Shown one piece after another: positions 15,704 to 24,411 of a stretch of DNA of 25,711 nt. The position numbers were made by a program, and so were the translations under genes. The stretch lies in assembly GCF_002479325.1 (NCBI RefSeq), contig NZ_DLMO01000180.1, positions 1 through 25,711 of the forward strand. Direction: 5' to 3'. The notes under the pieces were generated by a model, which saw only the letters and a list, made by a program, of their open reading frames with translations, was not told the DNA's origin and did not search any database. Numbering within the stretch: the stretch's first letter is position 1; each line of letters begins with the position of its first letter. The DNA is from Brevundimonas sp. UBA7534. Its GTDB lineage: Bacteria; Pseudomonadota; Alphaproteobacteria; Caulobacterales; Caulobacteraceae.

Positions 15704-15815
15704 GCGGCTGGACCCTAGACCGCCGCGCGGCAAAGGTGAAGGCGAGCCAAAATCGACCCCGGCAGCCGCCGCCGCGACCCCTGTCGGGGGTGATCCTTGC
15801 CGCCTTCCCGTTTCC

Positions 15816-16526
15816 TCAGAGCCGAATCTGAACCTCGGGCGCCCGCCGCTCGCTGTAGCGATCAACTAGCGGTCCGGCGATCTCTCGTGTCAGCAGGGTG
15901 AAGCGGTAGAGCTCCTCCATCACATCGACCAGGCGGTCGTAGTAGGCTGACGGCTTCATGCGGCCGGCTTCGTCGAACTCGTCATACGCCTTGGCGACCG
16001 ACGACTGGTTGGGGATGGTCAGCATCCGCATCCACCGGCCCAGCACGCGTAACTGGTTGACGGTGTTGAACGACTGCGACCCGGCGTTGACCTGCATCAC
16101 CGCCAGCGTCCGTCCCTGCGTCGGACGCACGCCGCCGGACTCCAGCGGCAGCCAATCGATCTGGCTCTTGAATACGCCCGTCATGGCGCCGTGCCGCTCG
16201 GGGCTGCACCAGACATGGCCCTCGGACCAAAGGGACAGGGCGCGCAGTTCGGCGACCTTGGGATGGTCGGGCTCGACCCCGTCGGGCTGCGGCAGGCCGC
16301 GCGGATCGAAGATGCGCGTCTCGCCGCCCATGCGGCGCAGCAGCCGGTCCGCCTCTTCGATCAACAGTCGGCTGTAGGATCGCTCGCGCAGCGATCCATA
16401 GAGCAGGAGAAAGCGCGGCGGATGATCGAAGCGACGCGAAGGCGTCAGCGCGCCCGCCGTGGGCGGAATGAAGCGGGCTTCGTCCAGGGCGGGAAAATCG
16501 TCGGTCGGGGATTGTCGCTGATCCAT
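15816..16526 (-). CDS. arsH: Arsenical resistance protein ArsH, NADPH-dependent FMN oxidoreductase
   Basis: A 236-residue flavodoxin-fold protein. ArsH enzymes use NADPH and FMN to oxidise trivalent organoarsenicals such as methylarsenite to the less toxic pentavalent forms. Recognition rests on the FMN-binding LLLYGSLRERSYSRLLIEEA, the WCSPERHGAMTGVFKSQIDWLPL segment, GRTLAVMQVNAGSQSFNTVNQLR, and MRMLTIPNQSSVAKAYDEFD, all typical of ArsH rather than general NADPH:FMN reductases. The ATG at 16526 lies inside a perfect inverted repeat, and the only purine-rich stretch upstream (GGAA) is three bases from it, so the message may be leaderless or nearly so. It is divergent from arsR, with 20 bases between start codons. 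Confidence 0.95.
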   Translation of the reverse strand: MDQRQSPTDDFPALDEARFIPPTAGALTPSRRFDHPPRFLLLYGSLRERSYSRLLIEEADRLLRRMGGETRIFDPRGLPQPDGVEPDHPKVAELRALSLWSEGHVWCSPERHGAMTGVFKSQIDWLPLESGGVRPTQGRTLAVMQVNAGSQSFNTVNQLRVLGRWMRMLTIPNQSSVAKAYDEFDEAGRMKPSAYYDRLVDVMEELYRFTLLTREIAGPLVDRYSERRAPEVQIRL

Positions 16527-16551
16527 ATTTCCAGCATCATGGAAATATGGA
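16522..16551. promoter_or_regulatory. Probable ArsR operator: perfect 12-bp inverted repeat
   Basis: Positions 16522-16533 (TCCATATTTCCA) are repeated in exact reverse complement at 16540-16551 (TGGAAATATGGA) around the six-base spacer GCATCA. Each arm contains the start codon of one divergent gene: arsH ATG at 16526-16524 and arsR ATG at 16547-16549. Dyads of this size between divergent ars genes are normally ArsR sites. Weak TTGTCG (16512-16517) and, on the other strand, TTGCAT (16561-16556) lie where -35 boxes would start transcription close to each ATG, placing the -10 regions within the dyad. Confidence 0.8.
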
Positions 16552-16900
16552 ATCGATGCAAGCTATAGACGCCTTCTCGGCGCTGGCCTCGCCCGCGCGG
16601 TTGGCGATCTTTCGCCTGCTGGTGAAGGCGGGGCCGGAAGGGGTCCGGTCCGGAGATATCGCCGAGGCGATCGCCGCGCCGGCGAACACGACGTCCAGTC
16701 ATCTGGCGGTCCTGAGCCGCGCGGGCTTGCTGACCTCGCGGCGCGACAGCCGCGCGATCTATTACGCCGCCGACTATGACCGGACGCGCGAGTTGCTGGC
16801 CTTCCTGGTCGAGGACTGCTGCGGCGGCCGGGCGGAAATCTGCGCGCCGCTGGCCGAGGTCGTCCAGCGCGCCTGCTGTGTCGAGGCGGGGCGCGCATGA
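16547..16900 (+). CDS. arsR: ArsR family arsenite-responsive repressor
   Basis: A 117-residue winged-helix ArsR/SmtB regulator that represses the ars genes until As(III) or Sb(III) binds. The fold is seen in ALASPARLAIFRLLVKAGPEG, the recognition helix region NTTSSHLAVLSRAGLL and the wing TSRRDSRAIYYAADYD. It lacks the ELCVCDL metal site of E. coli ArsR; instead cysteines cluster at the C-terminus, C91-C92 and C99 (EDCCGGRAEIC) plus C110-C111, like the C-terminal cysteine sites described for some other ArsR proteins. The ATG at 16547 sits inside the operator; a second in-frame ATG at 16556 is possible. Its stop overlaps the acr3 start in an ATGA. Confidence 0.95.
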   Translation: MESMQAIDAFSALASPARLAIFRLLVKAGPEGVRSGDIAEAIAAPANTTSSHLAVLSRAGLLTSRRDSRAIYYAADYDRTRELLAFLVEDCCGGRAEICAPLAEVVQRACCVEAGRA

Positions 16901-17973
16901 ACGTCTTCGAGCGCTGGCTGACGCTCTGGGTGGCGTTGTGCATCGTCGCAGGGGTCGGCCTGGGTTGGGCCGCGCCTCAGGCGTTTCAGGCCGTGGCGGC
17001 GCTTGAGGTCGCCAACGTCAACCTGCCGGTCGCGGTGCTGATCTGGCTGATGATCATTCCGATGCTGCTGCGGATCGATTTCGCGGCCCTGGGCGGCGTG
17101 GCCCGACATTGGCGGGGGATCGGCGCGACCCTGTTCGTCAACTGGGCGGTGAAGCCCTTTTCGATGGCCCTGCTCGGATGGCTGTTCGTCGGCTGGCTGT
17201 TCCGGCCCCTGCTGCCCGAGGCGCAGATCGAAAGCTATGTCGCCGGTCTGATCATCCTGGCGGCGGCGCCCTGCACGGCCATGGTCTTCGTCTGGAGCCG
17301 GCTGACGGACGGCGAGCCGCATTTCACCCTCAGCCAGGTGGCGCTGAACGATGCGATCATGGTGGTCGCCTTCGCGCCGATCGTCGGTCTGCTGCTCGGA
17401 CTGGCCGCGATCACCGTGCCTTGGGGGACGCTGCTTCTGTCGGTGGCGCTGTACATCCTCATCCCCGTGGCGGTCGCCCAGTGTCTGCGCAAGGTGCTGA
17501 TGGCCAAGAGCGGTGAGGCGGGCCTGGAGCAGGCGCTGGCCCGGCTGGGGCCGGTGTCCATCGTCGCGCTTCTGGCGACCCTGGTGCTGCTGTTCGGATT
17601 CCGGGGCGAACAGATCATCGCCCAGCCGCTGGTCATCGCCCTGCTGGCCGTACCCATCCTGATCCAGGTCTATTTGAACGCGGGCCTCGCCTACGGCCTG
17701 AACCGGATCAGCGGCGAGGCGCATTGCGTGGCGGGCCCCTCGGCCCTCATCGGGGCGTCCAACTTCTTCGAACTGGCCGTAGCGGCGGCGATCAGCCTGT
17801 TCGGCCTCGGGTCGGGCGCGGCGCTGGCGACGGTGGTGGGCGTTCTGATCGAGGTGCCCGTCATGCTGTCGGTCGTGTGGATCGTGAACCGGTCCAAGGG
17901 CTGGTACGAGGCCGGCCCGGCCGTGCGGCGCGTCGCCGCCCGTCAATCTTCCGCAGGCAGGAGCCATCCATGA
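16897..17973 (+). CDS. acr3: Arsenite efflux transporter Acr3
   Basis: A 358-residue inner-membrane carrier of the Acr3 (bile acid/arsenite/riboflavin transporter) family, which exports As(OH)3 from the cytoplasm. About ten hydrophobic segments are evident. The signature residues are present: C126 in ILAAAPCTAMVFVWSRLTDG, required for transport in studied Acr3 proteins, and the late GASNFFELAVAAAISLFG segment with its conserved glutamate. Several databases call such genes arsB, but this is not the unrelated ArsB of E. coli. It overlaps arsR upstream and arsC downstream by four bases each, so arsR-acr3-arsC form one coupled operon. Confidence 0.95.
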   Translation: MNVFERWLTLWVALCIVAGVGLGWAAPQAFQAVAALEVANVNLPVAVLIWLMIIPMLLRIDFAALGGVARHWRGIGATLFVNWAVKPFSMALLGWLFVGWLFRPLLPEAQIESYVAGLIILAAAPCTAMVFVWSRLTDGEPHFTLSQVALNDAIMVVAFAPIVGLLLGLAAITVPWGTLLLSVALYILIPVAVAQCLRKVLMAKSGEAGLEQALARLGPVSIVALLATLVLLFGFRGEQIIAQPLVIALLAVPILIQVYLNAGLAYGLNRISGEAHCVAGPSALIGASNFFELAVAAAISLFGLGSGAALATVVGVLIEVPVMLSVVWIVNRSKGWYEAGPAVRRVAARQSSAGRSHP

Positions 17974-18368
17974 CCGTCACCCTCTGGCACAATCCGAAAT
18001 GCGGCACGTCGCGCAACGTCCTGGAGATGATCCGTCAGAGCGGCGAAGAGCCGGTCGTGGTCGAATATCTGAAGACCGGCTGGGATCGCGCCACGCTGGA
18101 GCGGCTGGCGCGGGATTCGGGCCAGGGGCTGAAGGGCCTGCTGCGGGTGAAGGGCACGCCGGCCGAAGCGATGGGGCTGACGGCGCCGGATGTCGATGAC
18201 GAGGCGCTGATGGCCGCCATGCTGAAGGAGCCGATCCTGGTCAACCGCCCCATCGTGGAGACGCCGAAGGGCGTGCGCCTTTGCCGGCCGTCGGAAACGG
18301 TGCTGCCGTTGCTGGACACCCCGCCGGCCGTCTTCACCAAGGAGGACGGCGAGGTCGTGAAGGCCTAG
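17970..18368 (+). CDS. arsC: Glutaredoxin-dependent arsenate reductase
   Basis: A 132-residue ArsC of the thioredoxin-like, glutaredoxin-coupled class that reduces As(V) to As(III), which Acr3 then exports. The catalytic cysteine is C11 in LWHNPKCGTSRNVLEMI, equivalent to C12 of E. coli ArsC. The three arginines that hold the oxyanion are in LLRVKGTPAEAMGL, LVNRPIVETPKG and RLCRPSETVLPLL. The ATG at 17970 overlaps the acr3 stop and has CAGGAG at 17958-17963. The stop codon is shared with that of tamB on the other strand through the tetramer CTAG at 18365-18368. Confidence 0.96.
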   Translation: MTVTLWHNPKCGTSRNVLEMIRQSGEEPVVVEYLKTGWDRATLERLARDSGQGLKGLLRVKGTPAEAMGLTAPDVDDEALMAAMLKEPILVNRPIVETPKGVRLCRPSETVLPLLDTPPAVFTKEDGEVVKA

Positions 18369-21300
18369 TTCCGGTTCGGGCGGCGGTCGCGGCGGGCGCC
18401 CGGTTCGCGGCTTTCGCGGCGCCAGCGGATCGACAGGCTGGTGTCGCCCTGGCCGCCGAACTGGGAGGCCACGGCGATGTTGCGCCGGGGCTGCCATTCC
18501 ACGCGGACAGCGGCCCCGCCCTCGCCGCCGCCGATGACTTCCAGATAGACGTCGTCGGTGATGTAGCGCCCGCCGGCCACGGTGACGGCCGAGGCCTCGC
18601 CGCCGAACGACAGGCGGTCCAGTCCGGCCAGTTCGCGCAGGTTGCCGATCACGTCGAAGCCTCCGCCGCCCGCCAGGGCCGCGACGCCCGCCGCCAGCTG
18701 CGCCGCCTCGAAGGCCGACAGCTGCGAGGCCGAACGACCGAACAGCACCTGCGACAAGATCTCGTCCTGCGGCAACTCGGGGGTCGAGGTCAGGGCGATC
18801 TTGGGCTCGGCCGCGGTGCCGGTGACGTTGATCGAGGCGGTCAGGGCCGGGTCCTCGCGCACCGCCGACAGATCGAGGCGGATCTGCTTGGGATCGGTGG
18901 AAAGGGTAACGCGGCCGTCGTCGTCGAAGACGAAACGCTTGCCCGCGAACTCGTAGTCGCCGCGCACCACATTGGCCGTGCCGGTCAACCGAGGCTGGGC
19001 GACCGTGCCCCGCACTCGGGCGTTGACGTCCAGAATGACGTTCAGGCCGCGACCGGTCACGCGCACCTTGCCGCCGGTGGAACGCAGGGCGATGTCCAGG
19101 CCGATCTGCGGGCCGCGCGAGGTCTGTTCGGGTTCCTCGGGGTCGCCGCCGGGGCGGTTGATCTCGACCACGTCCATCGAGACGATGCCGGTGGCGCCGG
19201 GCACTTCGGGTTCGATCTTGGCCTCGTCGACGTTGATCTGGCCGGTCAGCTGGATGTTGCCGTCCTGGCCGCGCACGATGGTGATCGGGCCGGAGGCGCG
19301 GGCCTCGGCGATGTCGTTGTCGATCACGCGGAACCGTCGCAGGTCCAGACGGGCCGTGGAGCCCGAACCCTGGCGCAGGCCCACGCGCCCCTGACCCGAA
19401 ACCGTGCCGCCCGCGCCGTCATTGGCCGAGAAGGTCTCGATCACGGCGGTGGTGTCGTCGAAGGCGGTCCGCAGGGTCAGGTCGCCCAGCACCAGGCCGA
19501 CCGCGTTCTCGCGATAGCTGCCCTGCGCCAGGTCGAAGCGGCCGTTGATGCGCGGTGCGTTCAGGGTGCCCGCCAGGGTGGCCTGTCCATCGACCTGACC
19601 CGACAGGCTGCGTTCGCCGCCCAGGAACAGGTCCCAGATCGGCTGGATCTGGCCGTTGATGGAGACCTGGCCCGACATCTCCCGCGTACGGGCGATGGCC
19701 AGGCGCAGGGGCGCGGCCGAGGTCTCGACCGGCAGGACGACGTTGGCCGAGGCGCGCACGGCGCCTTCGTCCACGGCCTCGGCGCGGATGGTCAGACGGT
19801 CGCCGACCAGGGTGGCGTCGACCAGACCATCGACCGACAGGCCGCGCGGGGCGTCGATGCTGCGCAGGCCCTGCAGGGTGACGTTGGCCGAGCCCGACAG
19901 GTCGTCGCCCGCGCCGCGCAGCGACAGCCGCCCCGTGGCGCGACCGCGCAGGTCCGGCGAGATGGACGCCAGCTCCACGCTGGTCAGGTCGGCCTGGATC
20001 ACCGCCGTGCGGGCGTCCTGGCGCAGGTCCGCCATCAGCACACCGCCGCCGACGCCCAGGTCGATGCGGGCGGTGCGGCTGGCCCCGTCCAAGGTGACGG
20101 TCGCGGGGTTGCGGGTGGTGAAGGCCACTTCGCGAACGCGCCCGCCGCCGCGCAGTATCAGGGTCTGGGCGTCGCCGCGCCGCGAATAGACGCCCGCGCC
20201 GTTGAACTGCACCGGCGTGCCCCCGCCGACGTCCAGCGCCAGGGTGAAGGGCAGGTTGTTCAGCGTCCCGCGCCCGTCCAGGTCCAGGGTGCGGATGATG
20301 AAGTCCTGGCCGGCTAGGCGGACGTTGCGGCCGGTCACGTCGATGATGGCGCTGTCCGCGCCGCCGCCGTCGGTCAGACGAATGCGGCCGTTGGCCTGGC
20401 CCGAGGCCAGGAAGGCGCCGGTGCGGGCGGTGAAGGTCAGGTCGGCGCTGGAGGGGATGTTGTCCGACAGGGCGATGGCGCCCTGGGCGGTGACGCCCCC
20501 GGCGTTGATGTCCAGATCCGACAGGCGGATGCGGTCGCCGCCCAGGAAGAAGTTCCCCTGCGCCCGCGCCGGGCCGTAGTTCGAGCCGCTGGTGACGGTG
20601 ATGCGCCCGTCCGAGGCGTCGGCGCCCTTGCGGAAACTGAGGATCAGGTCCGCGTCGTTCAGGATCAGGCCTCCGGCGGCGATCCGCTGGAAGCCGGCGG
20701 TCAGGTCCACACGCGGCTCGGCCAGGGTGCCGGTCAGGGCGCCGCGCCCGTTCATGTCGCCGTCGATCTCGGCTGGGCCGGCCGTGAACGGGCCTCGCGC
20801 GTTCCAGTCCAGGGCCAGTCGCAGACGCCCGGCCGTCTCGATCAGGCCCTTGGCCCCGGCGCGGCCGTTGGCGCCGGTCAGTTCGCCCTTGTCGACCTCG
20901 ATCCGGCCCTGGTTGAACTTGCCGGCCAGCTGCAGGCGCGGGGTGCGGCCCAGCAATCGGTCCAGCTCGGACATGCCCACCGTCAGGTCGCGGCCGCGGC
21001 CGTCGAAGCTGAGCACCCAGGGGGCGCCGGTGCGAGCCGAGGCGGCGCGGATCGGGCCGCCGAAGGACCCCTTGGCGTCCGGCAGGATGCGCGAGGCGTC
21101 GGTGATCCGGGCGTCGCCGCGGAAGCTGAGCCCGCCCAGCAGATTGCGCGAGCCCGAGCCGGTCAGGGTCAGCCCCTGGCCCTGCGCGTCGATCTTTTCC
21201 AGCAGGATGGCGCCGTCCTTCATCCGCGCGGCCTCCATCTGGATGCGCGGGGTCGCCCCCAGCAGGCCGCCGATGACGCCCTCGCCGGAGCCGCCGCTGG

Positions 21301-22588
21301 CGCGGACGTCGGCGTCCACGTCCATGCGGCCGTCGCGGACCTGGATGTTGAGCGGGCCGACGATGCGCGTGGCGCGATAGCTGGCGAGGTTGGCGTTCAG
21401 CAGGCTGGCCTGGCCCTGAAGCGTCCAGGTCTGGGCGTCGCCCTTGAACACGCCAGAATAGGCCGTCGGACCCGCCACGTCGGAGCCGACCAGGCGGCTG
21501 AGCGACGGGGTCTCGATCTCCAGGCGCACGCCCTGCGGCGAGCTGCGGTCGGACAGGCGGATCAGGCCCTGCGCCTGCGACGTGACGTTGTCGGAGACCA
21601 GCTTCCACCCCACGCCCTGGAAGCCGTCGTCGTCGGCGTCGGGCACGGTGGCGAAGCCGAACCGCGCGGTGCGGCCCACCCGCTCGACGAACGGCGCCAG
21701 CAGGTCCGAACCGCTAAAGTCGAAATAGCCCGAGACGCGCGAGCCCTTCTTGCCGAACCGGCCGTCGACGGTCAGGGGCGTGAACTGGCCGGTGCGGACC
21801 ACCGCGTGGACGACGTCGGCGTTCAGCACCGCGACGGCGGTGAAGGGCTGGTCGGGCGAATAGCCCAGGGCGCCCGCCAGGGGGCCGCCCTGCGCCTCGT
21901 TGGCGCGCAGGTTCAGCCGGGTGTCCTCCAGCTTGCCGCCGAATGTCGCCGCCAGACGCAGGAAGTCGCCGGGACGGTTCAGGCTGTCGGCGTTGACGCT
22001 GGCCGACTTGGCGCCGCGGCGTGGAATGTCGGCGTCGCCCGACAGCGTCCAGCGGCCGTACTCCTTGGAAAAACCTTCCATCAGTTCGACGTTGGCCGAG
22101 AAGCGGTCGATGTCGATGGAGATGGCCTGAGGGCTGGGCGGCTCGCCGCTGGGCGGATCGAGCACGGGCTGGCGGATCAGGCGGATGACGTCGGCGCTGA
22201 TGTCGGTGGCGTGGAAGCGGCGGGTCAGCAGGGGCCAGTAGGACCAGTCGACACGGACGTTGCGCGCCTCCAGCCAGACGCCGTCGCGGTCGGTCACGGT
22301 GACGCGCGACAGGGTGAAGTCATCGAACAGGTCGCCCTTCAGGCCTTCGACGTTGATGCGGCCGTACCGGCTGATCTTCTGGCCCTGGACGAAGCCGGTG
22401 ACCAGTTCGCGCCCGGCGTCCGAGACGATGTAGAGTCGTCCGCCGAACAGCGCGGCGGCCATCAACACCACCAGGCCGCCCAGCACGCATCCCAGCGCCA
22501 GCATGGCCAGTTGCAAGCGCGTGCGGCGCTTCTTCGCCTGTTTCGGCGTCTCGACGACTTCGGGCGCGGGCGGGGGAGTGTCGGTCAA
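18365..22588 (-). CDS. tamB: Translocation and assembly module subunit TamB
   Basis: A 1407-residue AsmA-like protein. TamB is anchored in the inner membrane and spans the periplasm as a long beta-taco groove, working with TamA in outer-membrane protein insertion and, in related proteins, phospholipid transport. A cytoplasmic basic segment (KQAKKRRTR) precedes one transmembrane helix at about 27-49, then come hundreds of residues of repeating beta-strand pattern (LxxLxGxGxLxG-type) and the conserved DUF490/TamB C-terminal domain, with blocks such as GDYEFAGKRFVFDDDGRV and LPQDEILSQVLFGRSASQLSAFEAAQLA. The start is TTG at 22588, overlapping the tamA stop as TTGA; no ATG lies before the membrane helix. 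The final residues are basic (REPGARRDRRPNRN). Confidence 0.94.
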   Translation of the reverse strand: MTDTPPPAPEVVETPKQAKKRRTRLQLAMLALGCVLGGLVVLMAAALFGGRLYIVSDAGRELVTGFVQGQKISRYGRINVEGLKGDLFDDFTLSRVTVTDRDGVWLEARNVRVDWSYWPLLTRRFHATDISADVIRLIRQPVLDPPSGEPPSPQAISIDIDRFSANVELMEGFSKEYGRWTLSGDADIPRRGAKSASVNADSLNRPGDFLRLAATFGGKLEDTRLNLRANEAQGGPLAGALGYSPDQPFTAVAVLNADVVHAVVRTGQFTPLTVDGRFGKKGSRVSGYFDFSGSDLLAPFVERVGRTARFGFATVPDADDDGFQGVGWKLVSDNVTSQAQGLIRLSDRSSPQGVRLEIETPSLSRLVGSDVAGPTAYSGVFKGDAQTWTLQGQASLLNANLASYRATRIVGPLNIQVRDGRMDVDADVRASGGSGEGVIGGLLGATPRIQMEAARMKDGAILLEKIDAQGQGLTLTGSGSRNLLGGLSFRGDARITDASRILPDAKGSFGGPIRAASARTGAPWVLSFDGRGRDLTVGMSELDRLLGRTPRLQLAGKFNQGRIEVDKGELTGANGRAGAKGLIETAGRLRLALDWNARGPFTAGPAEIDGDMNGRGALTGTLAEPRVDLTAGFQRIAAGGLILNDADLILSFRKGADASDGRITVTSGSNYGPARAQGNFFLGGDRIRLSDLDINAGGVTAQGAIALSDNIPSSADLTFTARTGAFLASGQANGRIRLTDGGGADSAIIDVTGRNVRLAGQDFIIRTLDLDGRGTLNNLPFTLALDVGGGTPVQFNGAGVYSRRGDAQTLILRGGGRVREVAFTTRNPATVTLDGASRTARIDLGVGGGVLMADLRQDARTAVIQADLTSVELASISPDLRGRATGRLSLRGAGDDLSGSANVTLQGLRSIDAPRGLSVDGLVDATLVGDRLTIRAEAVDEGAVRASANVVLPVETSAAPLRLAIARTREMSGQVSINGQIQPIWDLFLGGERSLSGQVDGQATLAGTLNAPRINGRFDLAQGSYRENAVGLVLGDLTLRTAFDDTTAVIETFSANDGAGGTVSGQGRVGLRQGSGSTARLDLRRFRVIDNDIAEARASGPITIVRGQDGNIQLTGQINVDEAKIEPEVPGATGIVSMDVVEINRPGGDPEEPEQTSRGPQIGLDIALRSTGGKVRVTGRGLNVILDVNARVRGTVAQPRLTGTANVVRGDYEFAGKRFVFDDDGRVTLSTDPKQIRLDLSAVREDPALTASINVTGTAAEPKIALTSTPELPQDEILSQVLFGRSASQLSAFEAAQLAAGVAALAGGGGFDVIGNLRELAGLDRLSFGGEASAVTVAGGRYITDDVYLEVIGGGEGGAAVRVEWQPRRNIAVASQFGGQGDTSLSIRWRRESREPGARRDRRPNRN

Positions 22589-24411
22589 AACGCCTGGCCG
22601 ATGCTGATGTAGACTTGGAAGTCCGGGTCGCTCTCACGCTTGTTCAGCGGCAGGGCGACGTCGGCGCGGATGGGGCCGAAGGGCAGCTTGTAACGCACCC
22701 CAAGGCCGGCGGCGTAGCGCATGTTGCTGAGGTTCGGCGTCTCCTGGAAGCCGACCGCGCCGCCGTCGACGAAGGCCACGCCCTGGAACTCTCCGAACAG
22801 CTTGCGCCGGACCTCCAGAGAGGTCTCGAACAGGCTGAGGCCGCCGCGCGGCGTGTTGTCGGGCAGACGCGGGCCGACGCCCTGGTATTCGTAGCCGCGC
22901 ACGGACCCGCCGCCGCCTGCGTAGAACAGGCGATCGGAGGGAACGGTCAGCTCCTCGCCGCCGATGATGCTGCCGATCTTGACCCGGCCGGCCAGGACGG
23001 TGCGGGCGTCGTCCTGGATGGGCAGGTAGGCGGTCGCCTGGCCCTCGCTGCGCAGGAACAGCACGGTGTCCTCGCCCGCGACCGCCGTGGGCTGGACCGA
23101 GGCGGTCAGGCGGAAGCCGGAGGTCGGGTCCAGCGGATCGTTGGAGCGGTCCATGTAGAAGCCGCCCCGCCCCGTGACGATGGCCAGGTCGCGGTTCAGC
23201 GTCAGCGGCGTCTGGGTCACGGGGTCGTAGCGGCGCTCGTCGTAATGGCCGACGTCCAGGCCCAGGCCGTAGCTGTACCAGGAGGACTTGCCCACGCGCT
23301 GGCGAACGTCGGCGTAGAGGACGCCGGCGAAGCGCTGGTAGGCGTCGGTGTTCTCGTTGACCAGGGCGGCGCCTAGGGTCAGCGTCTGCGCCGGCCGTCG
23401 CCAGTGCGGCAGCTTCAGATCCACGCCCAGGCGGCTGTCGATATCGGCCAGCCGCGCCTGAAAGGCCAGGGTGTCGGCGCGGCCGTAACGGTTGTAGAAG
23501 GTCCACAGTCCCTCGACGGCCGAACCGCCCGTCTGCGAAGCGGCGCGACCCGCCGTGACCGTGGCCTGGGCCGTGGACAGGGTGACGCCTGCCTCCTGCA
23601 CCCAGCGGGGCCGGTCGGTCAGGGCGACCAAGATCGGGCGCAGGCCGTCGGAGTCGGTTTGGTCAAGCGGCGACAGGGCCACGGTCACGCCGTCATAGAC
23701 GCCGGTGTCCAGAAGTCGGCGCTCCAGCTCGGCCACCTGTTCCGGATCGTAGCGGTCGCCGCGCGTCCAGGGCGCAAGGGCCGAGACCCAGTCGGCGTTG
23801 GTCCGCCCCCCGGTACGCAGTCGCACGCCGTCCAGCCGCACCAGCTTGCCGGAGTTGATCCGATATTCCGGCGCCACGGTGAAGGTCGCATGATCGACCA
23901 CCACGCGGCGGGGTTCGGCCTTGGCGTCGGCGTAGCCGTCGCGGCTCAGTCGCGCCACGAGCCGGCCTTCGCCGGCGATCACGTCGACCGCGCGGCCGGG
24001 ATCGCCGGCCTTCAGGTCGATGGCGGCCTTGGCGGCGGCGGCGGACTCGGCGTCCGGCGCCGGGTCGATCCAGGCGATGGTCGGGTCGGTCAGCAGGAAG
24101 CGGCGGCCGGGATCGACCGAGACGATGGCGACAGGACTGTCGTCGCCTTCCACGACGTCTTCCAGCACCGACTGGTAGTAGCCTTCGGAGCGCAGCAGGG
24201 CTTCGGCCGATTCCGTGGCCGACCGGGCGTTCCGGCGCGCCTCGAAACGGCTCTCGGGCGCATTGTCGACCTCGCCGACGGCGCGCTCCAGCATGGCGCG
24301 GAGGTCGGAATCGACATCGCCGCGAATCTGGGCGCGCGGCGCGGCGGAGGCGTCCGAGGCGGCCGCCGCTGCGGCAAGGGCGGCGGCGATGAGGGCGGGC
24401 CTGAAGCTCAA
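22585..24411 (-). CDS. tamA: Outer membrane translocation and assembly module TamA (Omp85 family)
   Basis: A 608-residue Omp85-type outer-membrane protein. After a signal peptide (AALAAAAAASDASA, cleavage near residue 23) come POTRA-like periplasmic domains to about residue 260, then a 16-strand barrel region containing the loop-6 motif GGGGSVRGYEYQGVGPR and ending in a C-terminal phenylalanine (YISIGQAF), the usual sorting signal. Together with TamB it assembles selected outer-membrane proteins. The start is TTG at 24411: it has AAGG seven bases upstream and no ATG or GTG lies upstream in frame, while the next ATG (residue 39) would remove the signal peptide. It is 93 bases downstream of a small lipoprotein gene and overlaps tamB by four bases. 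Confidence 0.93.
   Translation of the reverse strand: MSFRPALIAAALAAAAAASDASAAPRAQIRGDVDSDLRAMLERAVGEVDNAPESRFEARRNARSATESAEALLRSEGYYQSVLEDVVEGDDSPVAIVSVDPGRRFLLTDPTIAWIDPAPDAESAAAAKAAIDLKAGDPGRAVDVIAGEGRLVARLSRDGYADAKAEPRRVVVDHATFTVAPEYRINSGKLVRLDGVRLRTGGRTNADWVSALAPWTRGDRYDPEQVAELERRLLDTGVYDGVTVALSPLDQTDSDGLRPILVALTDRPRWVQEAGVTLSTAQATVTAGRAASQTGGSAVEGLWTFYNRYGRADTLAFQARLADIDSRLGVDLKLPHWRRPAQTLTLGAALVNENTDAYQRFAGVLYADVRQRVGKSSWYSYGLGLDVGHYDERRYDPVTQTPLTLNRDLAIVTGRGGFYMDRSNDPLDPTSGFRLTASVQPTAVAGEDTVLFLRSEGQATAYLPIQDDARTVLAGRVKIGSIIGGEELTVPSDRLFYAGGGGSVRGYEYQGVGPRLPDNTPRGGLSLFETSLEVRRKLFGEFQGVAFVDGGAVGFQETPNLSNMRYAAGLGVRYKLPFGPIRADVALPLNKRESDPDFQVYISIGQAF

Noticed and set aside
15777..15791. 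ACCCC/GGGGT hairpin between arsH and the M20 hydrolase gene
   Set aside because: Five-base stem without a following T-run on either strand; not a convincing terminator or operator.
19419..21608. 729-codon open frame within tamB in another frame, and 678-codon plus-strand frame at 18281-20317
   Set aside because: Both are Arg/Gly/Pro-rich shadows of tamB without domains; tamB itself shows conserved C-terminal blocks.
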